DNA of 64,000 bases from Sipunculus nudus (lineage: Eukaryota; Annelida; Sipuncula; Golfingiida; Sipunculidae): assembly GCA_026874595.1 (NCBI GenBank), contig CM049314.1:58874800-58938799 (forward strand), given 5' to 3'. Position 1 is the stretch's first letter, and every line of letters begins with the position of its first letter. The translations under genes and the position numbers were made by a program. Positions 41,660 to 55,611 of the stretch are shown one piece after another. The notes under the pieces are model-generated. The model was given only the letters and a program-made list of their open reading frames with translations, did no database searches and had not been told where the DNA came from.

Positions 41660-42382
41660 CTTAAAACTGTAGTTGTTTATCTATTTTATTTTGTGGCTTT
41701 CCGAAGCACTTGATCATATCCGTTTCCATTTGAAAGTAAATTAATTTTCTGGATGAATGCAAGATTTCTACCAATGGCCTCCCTTGAAGATTGTCGCGTG
41801 ATGCCTAGAATAAAACAAACGAACTCTTCACCAAGGACACTTACTCAAATAATTAGCTTAAAGGTAAATTCAACACAGGTGGCCAAAACGACTCCTGTAA
41901 CTACACATTAGAACAAAATTGACCTTCCGAAAGCATGAAACAACCGGAGAGTTCCTACCAGCTACTTGGGAGTATGTGAATTAGTGACCGAGTTAACCTC
42001 ACGTCGTTTCGGAGCAGACAGCGACAGATACTGGTGCTACTGGTAATGACCTTTGCTGGACTAAGAAGACAGGAACGGTATAGCCAAAATGTTAAAGGTC
42101 TTTAAATGCACATAAATGAATCGGGAGAGGGAAGTCCGTTATAAATGACAAGGCTTTGATTTGTGCGGATTCTCTTTCCGGGAGAGAATTTTCTCTATTC
42201 TCTTTCGCTGCCACTTAAAAAAACAGCCCTACATTCTTAATCGTGTGTGTTATTTAAATATTATTTTATTGCTAGTTCAGTATATGTTTATAGTAGGAAT
42301 CGGTTGTTAATTCTTGATCGATGATTTAAGCATCAAGAATCGTGTTGATGAATAATTAATGGATTGAGTGATCTATATTTCC
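41660..42382. other. Unannotated intronic stretch
   Basis: No gene or repeat was recognised between the foldback element and the hAT element. Confidence 0.4.
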
Positions 42383-42390
42383 CTTCATAC

Positions 42391-44543
42391 CAGAGTTGGG
42401 TCCGAGTACTTTTAAAATACTCGAGTACGAGTACTGAGTACTGTAAAAGTACTCGAGTACGAGTACTGAGTACTCAAAATGTACTCATGAATACTTAAAT
42501 GAGTACTTTTTGTAACCAAACTTGTTTAATGATGTTAATAAATTAATCATATTCTCAATGTTAACAAATATTTTATTAATGAAAACCCAGTACAAATAAA
42601 ATTATAAACACTGTTCTGTTATGCTTAATCAAAATACTGAGGTGCAAACTGTAGGGCATATAAACAGGCCATACACCGTTGGAATATATCAAAGCATTCA
42701 CTTATTAAAGTAGACTGTTTGAATTGAAAAAACATCTGGTCTCGTAGGTTCTCAAAAATATATTTCTTAGCCAGGACAAGATATACAATTTACTTAATGT
42801 TGTATTATGCAAATTCAAAATAGTTTTGGGAATGTTCAGAAACTACAACATAAAAAAATTTATATAAAAGTTCATATATAAAAGTTATATTATTAAAGGA
42901 AATCTCACTGACATTGTATAAAGCATATAACCAAATGTTAACCATGTATATGTAATCATATTATAATAACAATGATAACAATTATAATAACAATAATAAT
43001 AACAACCATATGTTATTATTTATATAATATCTACTTATGAATCATATGTGGCTGTAGCTTAGTGAAGATATTTAATGACAACCCGTATATGTAAAAAATA
43101 GTATAAAACAACATATCTGATAGACTAACCATGTCATTCATCATGTGTAATAATTTATGAGTATTAACAACAGTTACGTCAGTGGCATATTACAACAAGG
43201 AATGAGGCGATAGTAATGCGTAATATAAATAGAATATTACAGGTTTTCAAAGTTTGTAAGAGTAATATTACTATTGATAGAAAAGGAATTTGAACTAGTA
43301 ATGGTTATAGTACCCCAAGTTATTGAATAATAGCTATTACTTTTCTATTACAACCTTAGGCTAACACATCTGGTGAATTGAGTGTTTGTTTGATTAGGTT
43401 GATAGAGCACAATGAAGGGCCCAGAGTATTGTGATTAGTTAATGCTGGGTGCTTTCATTTTCCAGTGAGCACTGGTCAGAAGGCTTTGGCTTGAGGTTAA
43501 CCCCTGGTTCTCATTGTTCATTCATTAAGTAGGCCTGGTCATTAAACATTGGTGAAGTTATTTGTGGGCGTACACAGTATGTTAGGCAAATTGTCAGCTA
43601 TAGTTGAATGTGATGCTGCAGCCTTAGTAGTATAATGTTGTAGTAGCTACCGGGTGTATGCATGTATATGCATGTATGGTCTGATGGTCACAGCTTTTCA
43701 TCGGTCAATCAGTTCACAGTCAACAGATGAGTCTAAGTTGTGCCACAGACTGTGTACTGAGATCATCAAAGACTGCAATTTCCACTGAAAATCTGCTAAA
43801 CCTACACTCACATTTAGTTTCATGTATAAATCAATTCAAGCTTGATTAGCCCAGGCCCCGGAGCACTGCTGAGTTTATGTTATAATGAACAGGTTCTGAG
43901 TATATTTAATTGTATTGAATTGTGGCGAACCTTAACTTTTTTTATTTTGGGATCTTTCAAAAATTTTAATTTTTTCTCTATAAATATTACTCAGTATGAA
44001 TTTGCTGATTAAATGTTTTATTGAACACTATGTTGTTCTTATCTTTATGGAAATACATAATGCTGTACATATGTACACATGAATTACATGCATGTATTAA
44101 TAATAAAATAGTCCAATTTATTTATATTTTATAATAAATAAATGTGTTAGTATCAGTAATAGAAGCCGAGTAATAGTAGTAGTTATCGATGCTAAAATGC
44201 TATAATAAATTCAGTTATAGTAACAGATAGAGTATTTATTTTAAGTACTATTATATATGATATTATATATGTTATATATTATATATAATATCTTTCTATA
44301 ATATTCTATAATAACATATTACTAATATAATAAATTGAGATTAAAGTTTATTAGAAATATATGAAATACCCAAAAGTACTCATGAATTACTCATATGAGT
44401 ACAGAGTACTTGCAAAGTACTCGAGTACAAGTACGAGTACTTTTGTTATTTTTAAAAAGTACTCGAGTACGAGTACTGAGTACTCAAAAAACTACTCATG
44501 AGTACGAGTTCTATGCGTACGAGTACTTTTGAACCCAACTCTG
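42391..44543. mobile_element. Complete non-autonomous hAT-type DNA transposon (2,153 bp)
   Basis: Terminal inverted repeats begin CAGAGTTGGGTCCGAGTACT on the left and, reversed, CAGAGTTGGGTTCAAAAGTA on the right. A perfect 8-bp direct repeat CTTCATAC flanks the element at 42383-42390 and 44544-44551, the target-site length of hAT elements. Dense subterminal motifs (GTACTCGAGTACGAGTACTG and variants, both strands) occupy about 42395-42515 and 44370-44530. The interior is AT-rich and has no transposase-like frame, so mobility would need an enzyme supplied from elsewhere. It is a deletion derivative or a long MITE. Confidence 0.9.
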
Positions 44544-44551
44544 CTTCATAC

Positions 44552-47500
44552 AAAATGAGCATCGTACATATAACAATAACAAAAACCAATCTGTCATTAG
44601 CCAGAAACACGATACATAAAACCGTGAAAATATTACAAATTATCAATTATATTTACAGTATAACCGCGTAGTTACGACCACAAACGGGTCCTCGAAAGAG
44701 TGGTGCATTTTTGAGGTGATTATCCAAGCAAATTCTGACATAAGGAGCAAAAAAGAATTTAGACCTTGAAAATGGATGTTATTATGAGGTGATCCTAAAA
44801 TGAGATGGCCGTTAGGCGTGGTTTTACTGTATGCATTACCGTTTTCCTGACACATTTTTAAAATAATTTACAGATAAAAGCATTATACCTAACATCATTT
44901 CTTTGTTATTCTTGCCATTCTACTCCAAATGGAATATTTGTTTTCCATTCTACCTTGTTTACATCTTAGGTTATCAACAATTACCCCTCTCTTATTTAGC
45001 CGCAACTGTTGTCTAAAATCGACCAGTCACTGATAACTCTAAATAAATATTTTGCTTTATCACTTAATATCCAATGATATACATGAACTCCATTACTCAA
45101 CCCTCGGGTATACTCAGAGTTTTTGCCATTTTAAGAATATCAATCTCACAATCAATATTTTTCTTTGCCATTCAATACAATGGACTAGACTTAAAATAAT
45201 CCGTGAGAATAGGCCGATATTTTTTTAAATGCAAAGTGTTTCTTTGGATTTTCAAGTCGTTAATACTGTTTACAACTGCTTAAATTAAAGTTTTCCATAC
45301 TTATTTTAAAAAAAAATGACCCATGGAAGACAAAATGCAATAAGTATTTTTCATGCCTATAACAAGATAGACAACATATCTGGAACATACATAGCTTCTC
45401 CGATTTTGTCCACATAACAATATGCGATAATTTTCGAATTAATATATGTTTAATTATATTGCATTCGGGTAAGTCTATAAGTCTATGAAAGATCAAAGGA
45501 ATCTTAATTTTTGTAACCCAGTGCGTCTTCCCATTGGAATCCGTCCCAAAAGTCCCCTTGAAATTCCACGTCTTTAACATCTTTCTCTGATTTTCTTCTA
45601 CCAATACCACTTGGCACTACCATTAGCTTCATCAGGCTAAGTACTAATGTTGTTACTTCGTGTTTCTTAAAGCTCTGACAAGTTTGGAATAGTTTTATAT
45701 GAATTATGAGAATCTATACTTCGTGGCGTCATACAAAAAATTAATGGCAATGATACAAACGTAGTGTTTATTTGTTAAACCTTTATGTCTCGGTAGCTAT
45801 CAGCTCATAGTTTTCTCTCTTTACATAAATAAGTTATAGAAACTTTATCCAGTTGAAAGTTTGTGGTTTTCCCTTGTTCTCAGCCTGTGATTTAGCCGCT
45901 TGTTTGTATTATTTTTATAATCCTATTATTTTCATAGGATACTTGTATTAATGATAGTTACAACTTCATATTATTTGCTCTGTGACGTTTTGGTAAGATT
46001 CCAACAGACGGCGTGTCTAACAAGACGATGAAGAATATTTCATAAAAAAAGATAATGCTATACTAATTTGTAGGCATTTCTATATGAATCTGTGTAATCT
46101 GTAATCAATACTCATGCCGTATCAATCACACATACATTTCGACTTACCCCTGTCATAATGCTTTATGCGTTTCTTCCTTGTTTTACAAATTTTAACTGAC
46201 GACAGTTATAGACTTCAGTATTTAAAATTAGGTGTTTATAGACCTAAATACATCTTTGATTCTTTTAATATTTATCTTACTATATTCGCTATTTTTAGAT
46301 AGAGAGACTACGAGTTTACTTATTTCTGTCTTTTTTTGTGAATTAGCTATATTAAAAAAGAAAAAAACCGCTCCTTACGGATTATTATTGATTATAAATA
46401 ATAAATATTTATAAAAGATAAATATTTAGATATTACTCGATTTGGAAGTCGGGTTAACTTTCCGTCTTGGATCAGCATATTGCTAGATTAAACATGATAT
46501 TCCTGGGCTTGATGTTTTTCTGCTTTATATTGTTTTTTTAAGTAACATTTGTAACGAAATACAATTTAAATTCATAAAATCAATCATTAAACTATTATAT
46601 TATGGAGGATGTTGTTTAATTTCCTCTAACGATTGATCCTTGGAGACACATTATGTAAATAGAGCTTAAATTACAGGGAACTAGTGGTTTTAAGATTGGG
46701 AGGACAGGTTTCAGTTAACATCCTTGTTGCTTGACCAGGCGAATTGCTTCGAATGTTCTTTTACTGTTTTACGGAAGTCGTAATCCCAGCATTACTGGCT
46801 AATACATCAGGTACCACGTAACGCGACCCAGCGATCGAGGATTAGGCCAGGGATTAAAGCGGTTCACAGGGATCATACGTCTCCATGTAAGACATCAGTA
46901 AGTCACAGAATCCGCCCAAGAAAGGGACATTATCTGAGGAGAATTGTCCGCTTCAGTTCGTCCCATACGCTCTGCATGAGGGAGCTGACAGCGACAAAAT
47001 ATGCCCAGTCCTGCGCGGCCCAGGAGGGCAGCCATTTTTCAGATTTACCGGAAGTTGTTGAAAGCAGGTGCGCATTTAAAAGTGGAAAACAATTTGATTT
47101 GTGGGATAAATTGAATCGTAAAAATGGATTCGTTCAGTCAAGCTTGTGAATATCTGATCAATTTCAATCCTTCAGTGTGGTTTATATCATCCCATTGACG
47201 TGTCCTCCATTATGTTTCGTAGCAGTGACGCCAGCGTAAATTATGTTCTTCGCTCTGGTAGACAAATGGAATCACGTCACGTTAAACACAGGAGTAATAA
47301 TTATGACGATGACAAATTTCCTTGATAGCGACATTTTCCGATTTTTGATGATACTAATTACCTCGGTTGATTAAGGCCCCGGTTAAGCTGACACGGGTGC
47401 ACAATCCCGAAACATAAAATGGGGGAAATATCCCAATTTTAATGTCAAACTAATTTATCAGACAGCTCGTGCCATTGTTGTTAAGTTTAATTCCGAGATC

Positions 47501-50407
47501 TAAAGAAACCAGAGCCATTCACGTTGGGGAGCTAAAGTTGAACCATCACAAGCATTGATTGCCCCTCAGGGAGCCAGTTATAGACCAGGCGTTTTCAGAA
47601 AACTCAGAAACTTTAAAGAATTCCTCTATTCATTTTTGTTTTATTTGCATGGATTGTCTCCTTGGAGATGTCGTTTTTGGGTGATTAGTCATTTGTATTC
47701 CATTGAGGACTTGACTTTTCCCAAAATAAATGACGACTAATAAGCGACCTTTTGTAGCCATAGCAACGTTGGTATCTAGAGTAACGCCGTTTTAATCCAA
47801 TCGGCTTTGAGACGATCCATTACTTCCTAAGAATAAACTCAAAGAAAACAAGAAATGCATGATTTATTGTATTGCCATTGGTTGTATGAAACATTTTCAA
47901 AGTAAAATCCTTGCGAGTTATCTTAATACGTGGAGTTATTGAGTAATTTATTTATTACGATCATTACTTTTCAACAAAGAAACGTTGCCTTCATGTTAGC
48001 GCTCCTGTACTAAATCACTTTTGCATATTTAATTTCACTTCATCTAATATCATGAAATACGATCTTTTTGGAAGGCAAGTGAGGTTCAAAGGCAATGTCC
48101 TACCTTTCATGTAGCATCAGATGAACAAAATTGAGGAAGTCTTGTCACTGTCGGCATAATTTTTTTTAAAGCTGATTACAAGAGGAGAGAGAGAGAGAGA
48201 CAGAGAGAGTGATTTTAAAGACTCACGAAATAAATATTTTACAATCGCCCTGCATTGGAACAAATCTAGCAAACGATTCAAGATTATATTGACGAGACCA
48301 AAAAAGAAAACAAGCAAACAAGAAGTATAAAAGCAATTTAGCTTAAGGAGCGGATAAAACTGAGACTTGCCCAGGGTTAAAGTAATAGTTAGAATCATAT
48401 TATCGGGGTCAAGATGTATTTGAATTTATTTATATAACACTAAATCGCCTACAAACAAAATATAAAAAAAATATATCATTTAAAAAAACGTAGATGTTTA
48501 AACTGTACTTTTTGTCAAAAGAACAAGGTTTATTTTGAGTGATTTCTTCCTGTTCTGTGAAACGATCTTAAAAACATCATTTGATTTTTTTTCGTATACA
48601 TGTTCATGGCCTTAAGGTTCATTTGGTCTCAGAGGTTTAATCGTGTCGTCGTTGCATGAATGCCGCAGATATATCTATTGTTGTAAATGTCGTTTTACGA
48701 CAACCTCCTGACTCCGAGCATACTTGCGGAAACAGCGGCTTCTGTGTTTTACAGTTTTCCGTGTTGTTGGCATTATAGCGCATTTAAACTGCTCCATGCT
48801 AACTCTTTTAGCCACAAGCGCCGCCATAAGGTCACGCACAAGTAACCTGGCGAGTTCGAGTACAGCTTGTGACGCAAACGGTCTTTTAAAATTATGTTTT
48901 TATTTTTAAATGATAATATAATTGATATATAAACTCATGGTTGTAGTGTTTATGTTTATGTTTGTTTGTATATGATGCCCATTTAAGTTAAATTATGACT
49001 ATGTATTTTATTTGTTTATATTATGTCTTTATTCCGGTCTTCGTAAAAAAACACACATGCATAACTTATTCTTGTTTGTATAACCCATAATTATTATTAA
49101 TTATGCATGAATACGTAAGTAGATGTATGTGTACGCCTCTGCCTGCGCGTGTTTGTGTTATAAACAACCCGCTCTGATCTAGTATTAGATAGCGCCTTAA
49201 CATAATGCAGAACCTTCCGTTTATGCAGTAAATGCAAATTTTGTTTGCTTGTGCTTTATCCGTTGTGAGATCATTATTGCCTCAGGACACCCTTTGCATC
49301 AACTCAAATTCTGCTTAGAATAGATTTCGATCCGCCAAAAACGTGATCCTTCCATCTTCGGCAAGAGTTTGCCTTGGGGTAGGTAATGTCGGTCTTTGTT
49401 TAAGTAGTAACAACGAACTTACTTGTTATACGTTTGTTCTCTGTACCTGTCCCCTCAACAAACAAACATATATATGCCCCGAATCATGTTCTATATGTTT
49501 CTTTTAACTTCTTTGATAGGTTTTTATATAAATTCTTAAACCTGGCGGAATGTTCGTTCTGATGCTATACTCTTTTCACTTATTTTCATAAAATATTCTA
49601 ACATGCTTCTTTTTTTATTTGTAGATAGTACGTTATTTTAAGCACCCAGTAGCGGCTAGTGAATTTTTATCAGACTAATATGAAATTGTATGACCTTAAA
49701 GCTGAACTTTTACGTTTTAACTCAATAAAAATCATTTTAATCAAGGAAATAACATAATAGACGATTAGCAAAAATAAAACTTTTGAGATATTGTCTCAAA
49801 AGTGCTGGGTGTTACTGTTTGCTAAAATATTTAGAAATATAAACAAATTAATGTGAAAGTATCATAAGAAAATGAATGAAGGTTTTAACAATATGTATAC
49901 CATCAATTCACGCACTGTATTGGGTTAAAAAATAACATATTCTTTAAGGGTCTCAAATTAAATTTGATTTTTTTGCGATTTTTTAGGGGTGATATCCCAG
50001 TGCTGCTACCTTCAATCACAAATAAGTGGCAAAATACCCAGTTTCAAATACTAAAATATATCAACATCGATTTAAGGTAAATATATACACTGTCTCGATA
50101 TTGGTGTGGAATAAGAACTGAACACCTTTTTTACTCTTCCGTGCGTGTGGTCCCTTTTGTATGATCGATTACCCTTTCCGACTGTTAAAGATAGGTCTAG
50201 TTTTGAGTATGTCACCGTAACAGCCACGCAAATTGACAGGGCCTACTATTGATTGGTATTATGCTAAATCGGTGACAAGTACACGATCTTAACGCGTACT
50301 GGTTCACCTCGCGTAGAGTTATCATCGATTCCTATGCATACACTCTGTTTACATACCTGTAATCGGTAAGCTGGTCATAAAAAATAGCAAGCACACAGCT
50401 AAGAAAT
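44552..50407. other. Unannotated intronic stretch
   Basis: No gene was recognised. Short GA repeat at 48185-48209. Bases 46680-47780 are repeat-free with balanced composition and could be conserved non-coding sequence. The 116-codon minus-strand frame at 45260-45610 has no family motif. Confidence 0.3.
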
Positions 50408-50605
50408 ATGGCTACAACTAAAACGACAATACCTTCCGTGCTATTAGAAGTCGCGTCTCAATATAATGTCTTAATGGAAGATGAAATAATACGCCTTTAT
50501 CATGGTGGATTTAACGCCAAGAATATTGAAGACTTTTGTGAAGAATGTATCGCAAAAGCTGATGGTTCTCCAGCTATTAGCATGTTAAGAAGTTTATTGA
50601 AATAA
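50408..50605 (+). CDS. Hypothetical 65-residue single-exon ORF
   Basis: An ATG in favourable context (A at -3, G at +4) opens 65 codons ending in TAA. The product reads like a small soluble, mostly helical protein: VLLEVASQYNVL, EDEIIRLY, NIEDFCEECIAKA and SPAISMLRSLLK could form amphipathic helices, and it has a CEEC cysteine pair. No signal peptide or membrane segment is seen. A TATA-like CATAAAAAATAG lies about 30 bases upstream; no AATAAA was noticed nearby downstream. I do not recognise the family. It could be a small nested gene, a retrocopy fragment, part of a decayed mobile element, or chance. It is listed because it is free of repeats and more protein-like than the other short frames. 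Confidence 0.25.
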   Translation: MATTKTTIPSVLLEVASQYNVLMEDEIIRLYHGGFNAKNIEDFCEECIAKADGSPAISMLRSLLK

Positions 50606-50966
50606 TTCTACGTGCAGACTCTTGTATAGATAACTTAAGCTTAATATTTTGTATTTTTAACCCATCGTTTAAATGCATTTGATGTTGAGTGAAATACAGA
50701 ACTAAAACGTTCTTAAAACATTAACGCTTTTCAAAGCAAACTTCTGATGTGAAGTGGACTACACATCAGAAAAGATAACATTTATATTACTCAAGGGTAA
50801 ACGCCCGCTTAGGAGACGTTTATCTTCTAAATGTTAGAAGGACTTCTTTAAGAAAAGCATGCAGAATATACACAGATGCATTAGGATGTGTCGATAAGAA
50901 ATATTATGTTTGCATTACAATTATCTGCCTATGAGTAGTCATCTCATATTGAGATTCTTCAATAAA

Positions 50967-51354
50967 CCGGCTTCTGTGGCTCAGAGGTACAGTATAGTAC
51001 TCAAAGCCGAGAGGTCGTGAGTTCAAATCTGTAAGCCGAGGTCGGCCCAAACCCAGGGTAAACGCTCTGTAGGCTTAATGCAAAGGTTGTATCGCTCACA
51101 AACGAGGCGTCTTCGGGAGGTTCCTCGTTGTTATAACCCAGATATGGGGATGATTGCACACCATGGACCTGGAGGTGCGGTAGACACCGGGTCTGGGTGA
51201 CACCAGCATATAAATTAAATTACAAGAAGGGAGTGCTACCGCCTGTCTTGTGGTCCCAAAACGACATGAAACTCTGCAGATGTAAATACTTAACATAAGA
51301 AATGGATAGGTCAGTTTAATACAATGGAGGCGGATACTTCCACAAAGAAAATAT
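50967..51354 (+). mobile_element. tRNA-derived SINE, copy 2 of the 12-kb family
   Basis: CCGGCTTCTGTGGCTCAGAG head, B box GAGTTCAAATCTG (about 51019), body ACCCAGGGTAAACGCTCTGT, GGTTCCTCGTTGTTATAACC and GGGTCTGGGTGACACCAGC, and tail GATACTTCCACAAAGAAAA. It aligns along its length with 12266-12700 but has lost part of the sequence after the B box. A minus-strand frame of 120 codons across it is an artefact. Confidence 0.85.
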
Positions 51355-53797
51355 TCAGCGTACACATAAAGACTGCATTTACATACATTGTGAAATGATA
51401 CTTTATGACTGAACTTGCTTAATTTCATCTCAAATTTATAGTTATAAAAATCGACCATTGCTAATGTGAAACATATAAAGCCGGTTCTCTGCTTCGACGC
51501 GCATCAAGAAAGATTTGGCGACCAACCTGGGTAGGTTTAAATCATGATTCACCATATCAAAATAATACACGTGGCCCTGTTTTGTGATATCAAAACTTTA
51601 ATAAATTCTAATATGTATGAAGATTGCCATTCTTAAGTTCAGAAAATTTATATTTCATGTTTTGTTCCCCTTACCACTTTAACCTTGCAATACTATAACT
51701 GTTAATTTGCCATTAGTTGGCAATCGTATTGTATCATAATAGTTGTTTGGTATATATAAGTAACATATAGAATTGCAGTACGTATGTGTACTCGTATGTA
51801 ATATCTTGCAGATTTCACTATCACATACACGAGGGCGAATAAACGTCAGCGTAATAGGATGGCAAGATAGCTATACGTGTATATTAGATAAACGATATTA
51901 ATTCCAAGTGTAGATTATATTATACTAAGCTTTTATTCCAATAAAGCCGTAGAGGTCCTTACGTTACCATAAGATAGCTTACTGCTGGCAGTTCAAGATT
52001 TAATGTAATTGTTTCGAGTAAGGAACAACGGACCATGAATCCAGAAACATAAAACGTACAACCGAAGATGACGGTACTAATGGAATTATTTATATCCCTT
52101 TGGGACTTATTAACTGAAAGCGATGCGGAAGCGAATTTATCCAAATTACATTGAAAAAGCACAGTACATGCTGAGATTCGATTAGAATAAGTACGGTAAC
52201 GATGACCTTGACCCAGTTGGCGTCTTTATGGTAGGACGGCCATTGTTGATTAAAAAAAAAGTATACCCGTCAAATATCGGGGTTTTGTGAGAATTTTTGC
52301 CTATTTGTTGAAACAGATTTGTGCTTTTTACTGTTTGAAATTTATTGGTAGGATTTTCAGCGTGGACATTAGGGAGATCTGTTAGTAAAATAATTTCATA
52401 AAAAGAGCGTCCCAACGATTGCTTTATGGCACGGAGTAACGATTTTGGTCCAGGGCAGGAATATTGAATTTAGGGTTAATTGGGGGACCGAGGCAACTTT
52501 GGACCAAGGTTTTGAGCTTCATCAACACAACCCCAGCGGTCAGTGATAACAATTTCTGAAGCCACAACAAAATCGCCATAAAACTCTGCTATATCTCTGT
52601 GACATCCTCAGTTATGGGCCGGTAGACGATAGTTTATCAAGATTGTCGGGCAAAAGTCCTACCAGAAACCATAGACAAATGAAAATACTAGTCTAGCCAC
52701 TAACCAAGGCCCCGGGAGGCTTAGCCCGTCCGGCGTCCACTGATCCATGTAGCACCCAGTCGCATTATTTACTATACATTTGATAAACGGGGTAGTGTAC
52801 ATTAGGAAGGATCCATCATTTCAGGACTGGACTTCAGACGTGAGTTGTTGCTGAAATTAGTTGCTTGCCCCGGTGCTTTAAATAGAACGCTGGATACATA
52901 AACGTCATGGAGACCGGCCGAATTTGCCAGTTTGTGTAACCCTTGCCGAAGGTGCAACAAACTGTCGTGAGTACGTCACCGTTCTAGGTCGGTGTTGAAC
53001 TTTAAATGAGACACTAAAGCGAAGAAAACACCCAACTCGGGACCCTGAAACGTCTAGACCATACACCATCTCCTTTGAAAACAACAAGGGAAATCGACTG
53101 CCTCTTGCCTTCCTTGCTTCCCTGTGCCCCGTGGCGATTTATCTCTTACGTGCGGCCAGATGAAACGAATTGATAAATTTACAAACTACATATATTATCA
53201 TCAGCCATGCGAATTTGAGTTGCCGTTCCTGATTTCGCGATTACGTTCCGCCAAAGCGTCTTTTTTGCCGGCACTTTTGGTAAATTAGCGCATATTCACG
53301 ACATATCGCTGGAGTTTATCGGGGTCTTCCTTGTCCTTCGCAATTTGGCCCGGATTCATAAAGAAGCACTGGGCTGTGCTTCTAGATGTTCGCTTCACGA
53401 TTTTGATTCTATTTACTGTTATAGATTGATCCGGTTCAGTATTTCTTTTACGAGGAGAAGCGCCTGCTGGGTCCAATTTAATAGAGTCACAATCCCCCGA
53501 TCGATTGGCTATTCCATTCCAATATCACATCATCTTTACAAAACTGGCTTCAGCGACAAATGTTCCAAATGACATCAGGAATCGTTCTTTTTTACTTAAT
53601 ACGGAAGATGATCAGATATTTGCTGAATAATGCTGTGTGCCATATCATTAATAAATATCTGGTCCAGAAATTGCTCCATCTTTAACTACATCAGTACCTA
53701 TGTATATAAAACACGGTATTTAAAAAACTCAGAATCCTCATTGCTAGAGTTATAACTTCAGTCAATGGTATATTTTTTTTGCAAACGTTACTTTACT
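51355..53797. other. Unannotated intronic stretch, partly GC-richer
   Basis: Bases 52430-53600 are free of simple repeats and less AT-rich. Overlapping frames on both strands (53285-53476 -, 53345-53572 +) have no recognised domain. Confidence 0.3.
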
Positions 53798-53812
53798 ATA
53801 TATATATATATA

Positions 53813-53851
<39 letters not shown>
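53798..53851. repeat. (AT)n with a GTGT interruption
   Basis: Two AT runs separated by GTGTG. A further (GT)n tract lies at about 54538-54590. Confidence 0.9.
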
Positions 53852-53856
<5 letters not shown>

Positions 53857-54538
53857 TTTATATATACGATATATATGCATTAAAACATTTGATTGGGATG
53901 CTTCAGTTACTGATAAGCTTATCTTTTGGGAATAATTGTGTGAATTAACTTACAGCTTTCTACTTAACTCAATGTATAGTAAACTGGTAAAGATTTCACT
54001 AAAAAAAGATTTCTCCATATTCCTGTCATTAAAGTTTACTTGGAAACATAATTAAGTCTAGTTCGGTTTAATAGGATATCAATTTGGTTGGGTCGGTACT
54101 TTTCTTGTTATAAGGGCGCCATAGACAGAGGGATAGAACATTTATTGTCGTATCTTGTTTGAGCAGTCCTTCGTATAGCTAAGCCGCCTCATTTTGCTAG
54201 AATAAGCTTTTAAAGGATTTCAGGATAATGAGGTTATAAGGATATTCAAGTTCTGTGAAGTGTTTCAGCCCCTTTCATTCGGTATTATTACAGGGTTCAA
54301 TAGAGAAGCTCCGATATCAAAGTATCAAAGCAGATCAAGTGACTTAAGAACAGCTGTTTTGACCGTAATAATTAAATCAGTGTGCTCTTTATCATATTCA
54401 GTGTAAACAATCACTTCTTCAGAATGTCTGTGCCCACCACATGTTTTACATCATTGTTTTTTTGAAGTTCTTGATCTCCCCCTATGTATTCATATGTCTA
54501 ATCTACATTCATATATAGACATAGATAGAGAAATGTAC

Positions 54539-54581
<43 letters not shown>

Positions 54582-55611
54582 TTTGTTTGTGTATGTTTAT
54601 AATACGATTACTAGGTAAGCCGTTTTTTTATATTTAAAAAAGGGTAATTTGTTTTGTTGACAAACAGTTACATCTATATATTTTATCGTTTACAACAAGG
54701 TAAATTGTTTATGAAATTTAAATGATAAAAAATGGTGCAGAAATACATTTAACAGAAAATGCTACCGCTACAGTCAAAAACTTGTTGGTTTAATCATGGT
54801 TCCCATCGCTTGGTTTACCTAGATCCACTGTAAAAAAGCTACACAGACTAACAGAATGAAGAAGCCGAGGAAAAAAACAACATGTAATTGTAAATATAAT
54901 ACGGACATGAGCAGAAACTAAACTACTGCCCGCCTTCGCCCGGTCTGCTTTATTAAACTGGAGATTGGTTTGGAACTGGCAGGGACACTGGTATTACCCT
55001 GTAGAATTCCATACCGAGTTAATATTGTAAAACTGCCACATAAGAAACTCACAATTCCGCTGAAATCCCCGGCTCAAAGGACAAGTTGAAGGTCTTAAAT
55101 TCTCCCGAGTAGCTAATAACGAAAAAGTTGTTGCTTTTTATTGATTTCAACTGGTATGCAACTTGTCCTTTTGTTTGAACACAGATCACTTTTCTTGATA
55201 TCTTAACATGCAATGCCTCCATTCTTTACATCGGTGAGCTTGGTATTCTGTGGTGTTTGATTGCCTGTTTGCCCTTTATTATTCACATCCATCAAACTAT
55301 GCCCATTCTGATAAAAAGCAACACTGCTTTCGGGGAATAACAGTTGATATATCAATTTAGGTAGCGCAGGGTACTTGTTGGTGATTTTCGCTATTACTTC
55401 CAAGATATTACAGTGGTTTAAGTTTTACGTGTGCCTGTCTCGGACAGAGAGTTCATTAATTGTAAAGATTTATTAGAATCAAAAATACGTCGTTGGAGCA
55501 TTGATGCGGTCTGTCAGTGCTCTCTAGATTCAGGTTTTAAATTCAGGAATATCCTTTGTCTCTCTATTTACTGTGTATAAAGGGTTCTATAGCTTATTCC
55601 TTGTACCCAAC
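53852..55611. other. Unannotated intronic stretch
   Basis: No gene was recognised. Holds a (GT)n tract at about 54550-54590. Confidence 0.35.

Noticed and set aside
51096-51458. 120-codon minus-strand frame
   Set aside because: It lies largely within SINE copy 2 and reads antisense to it.
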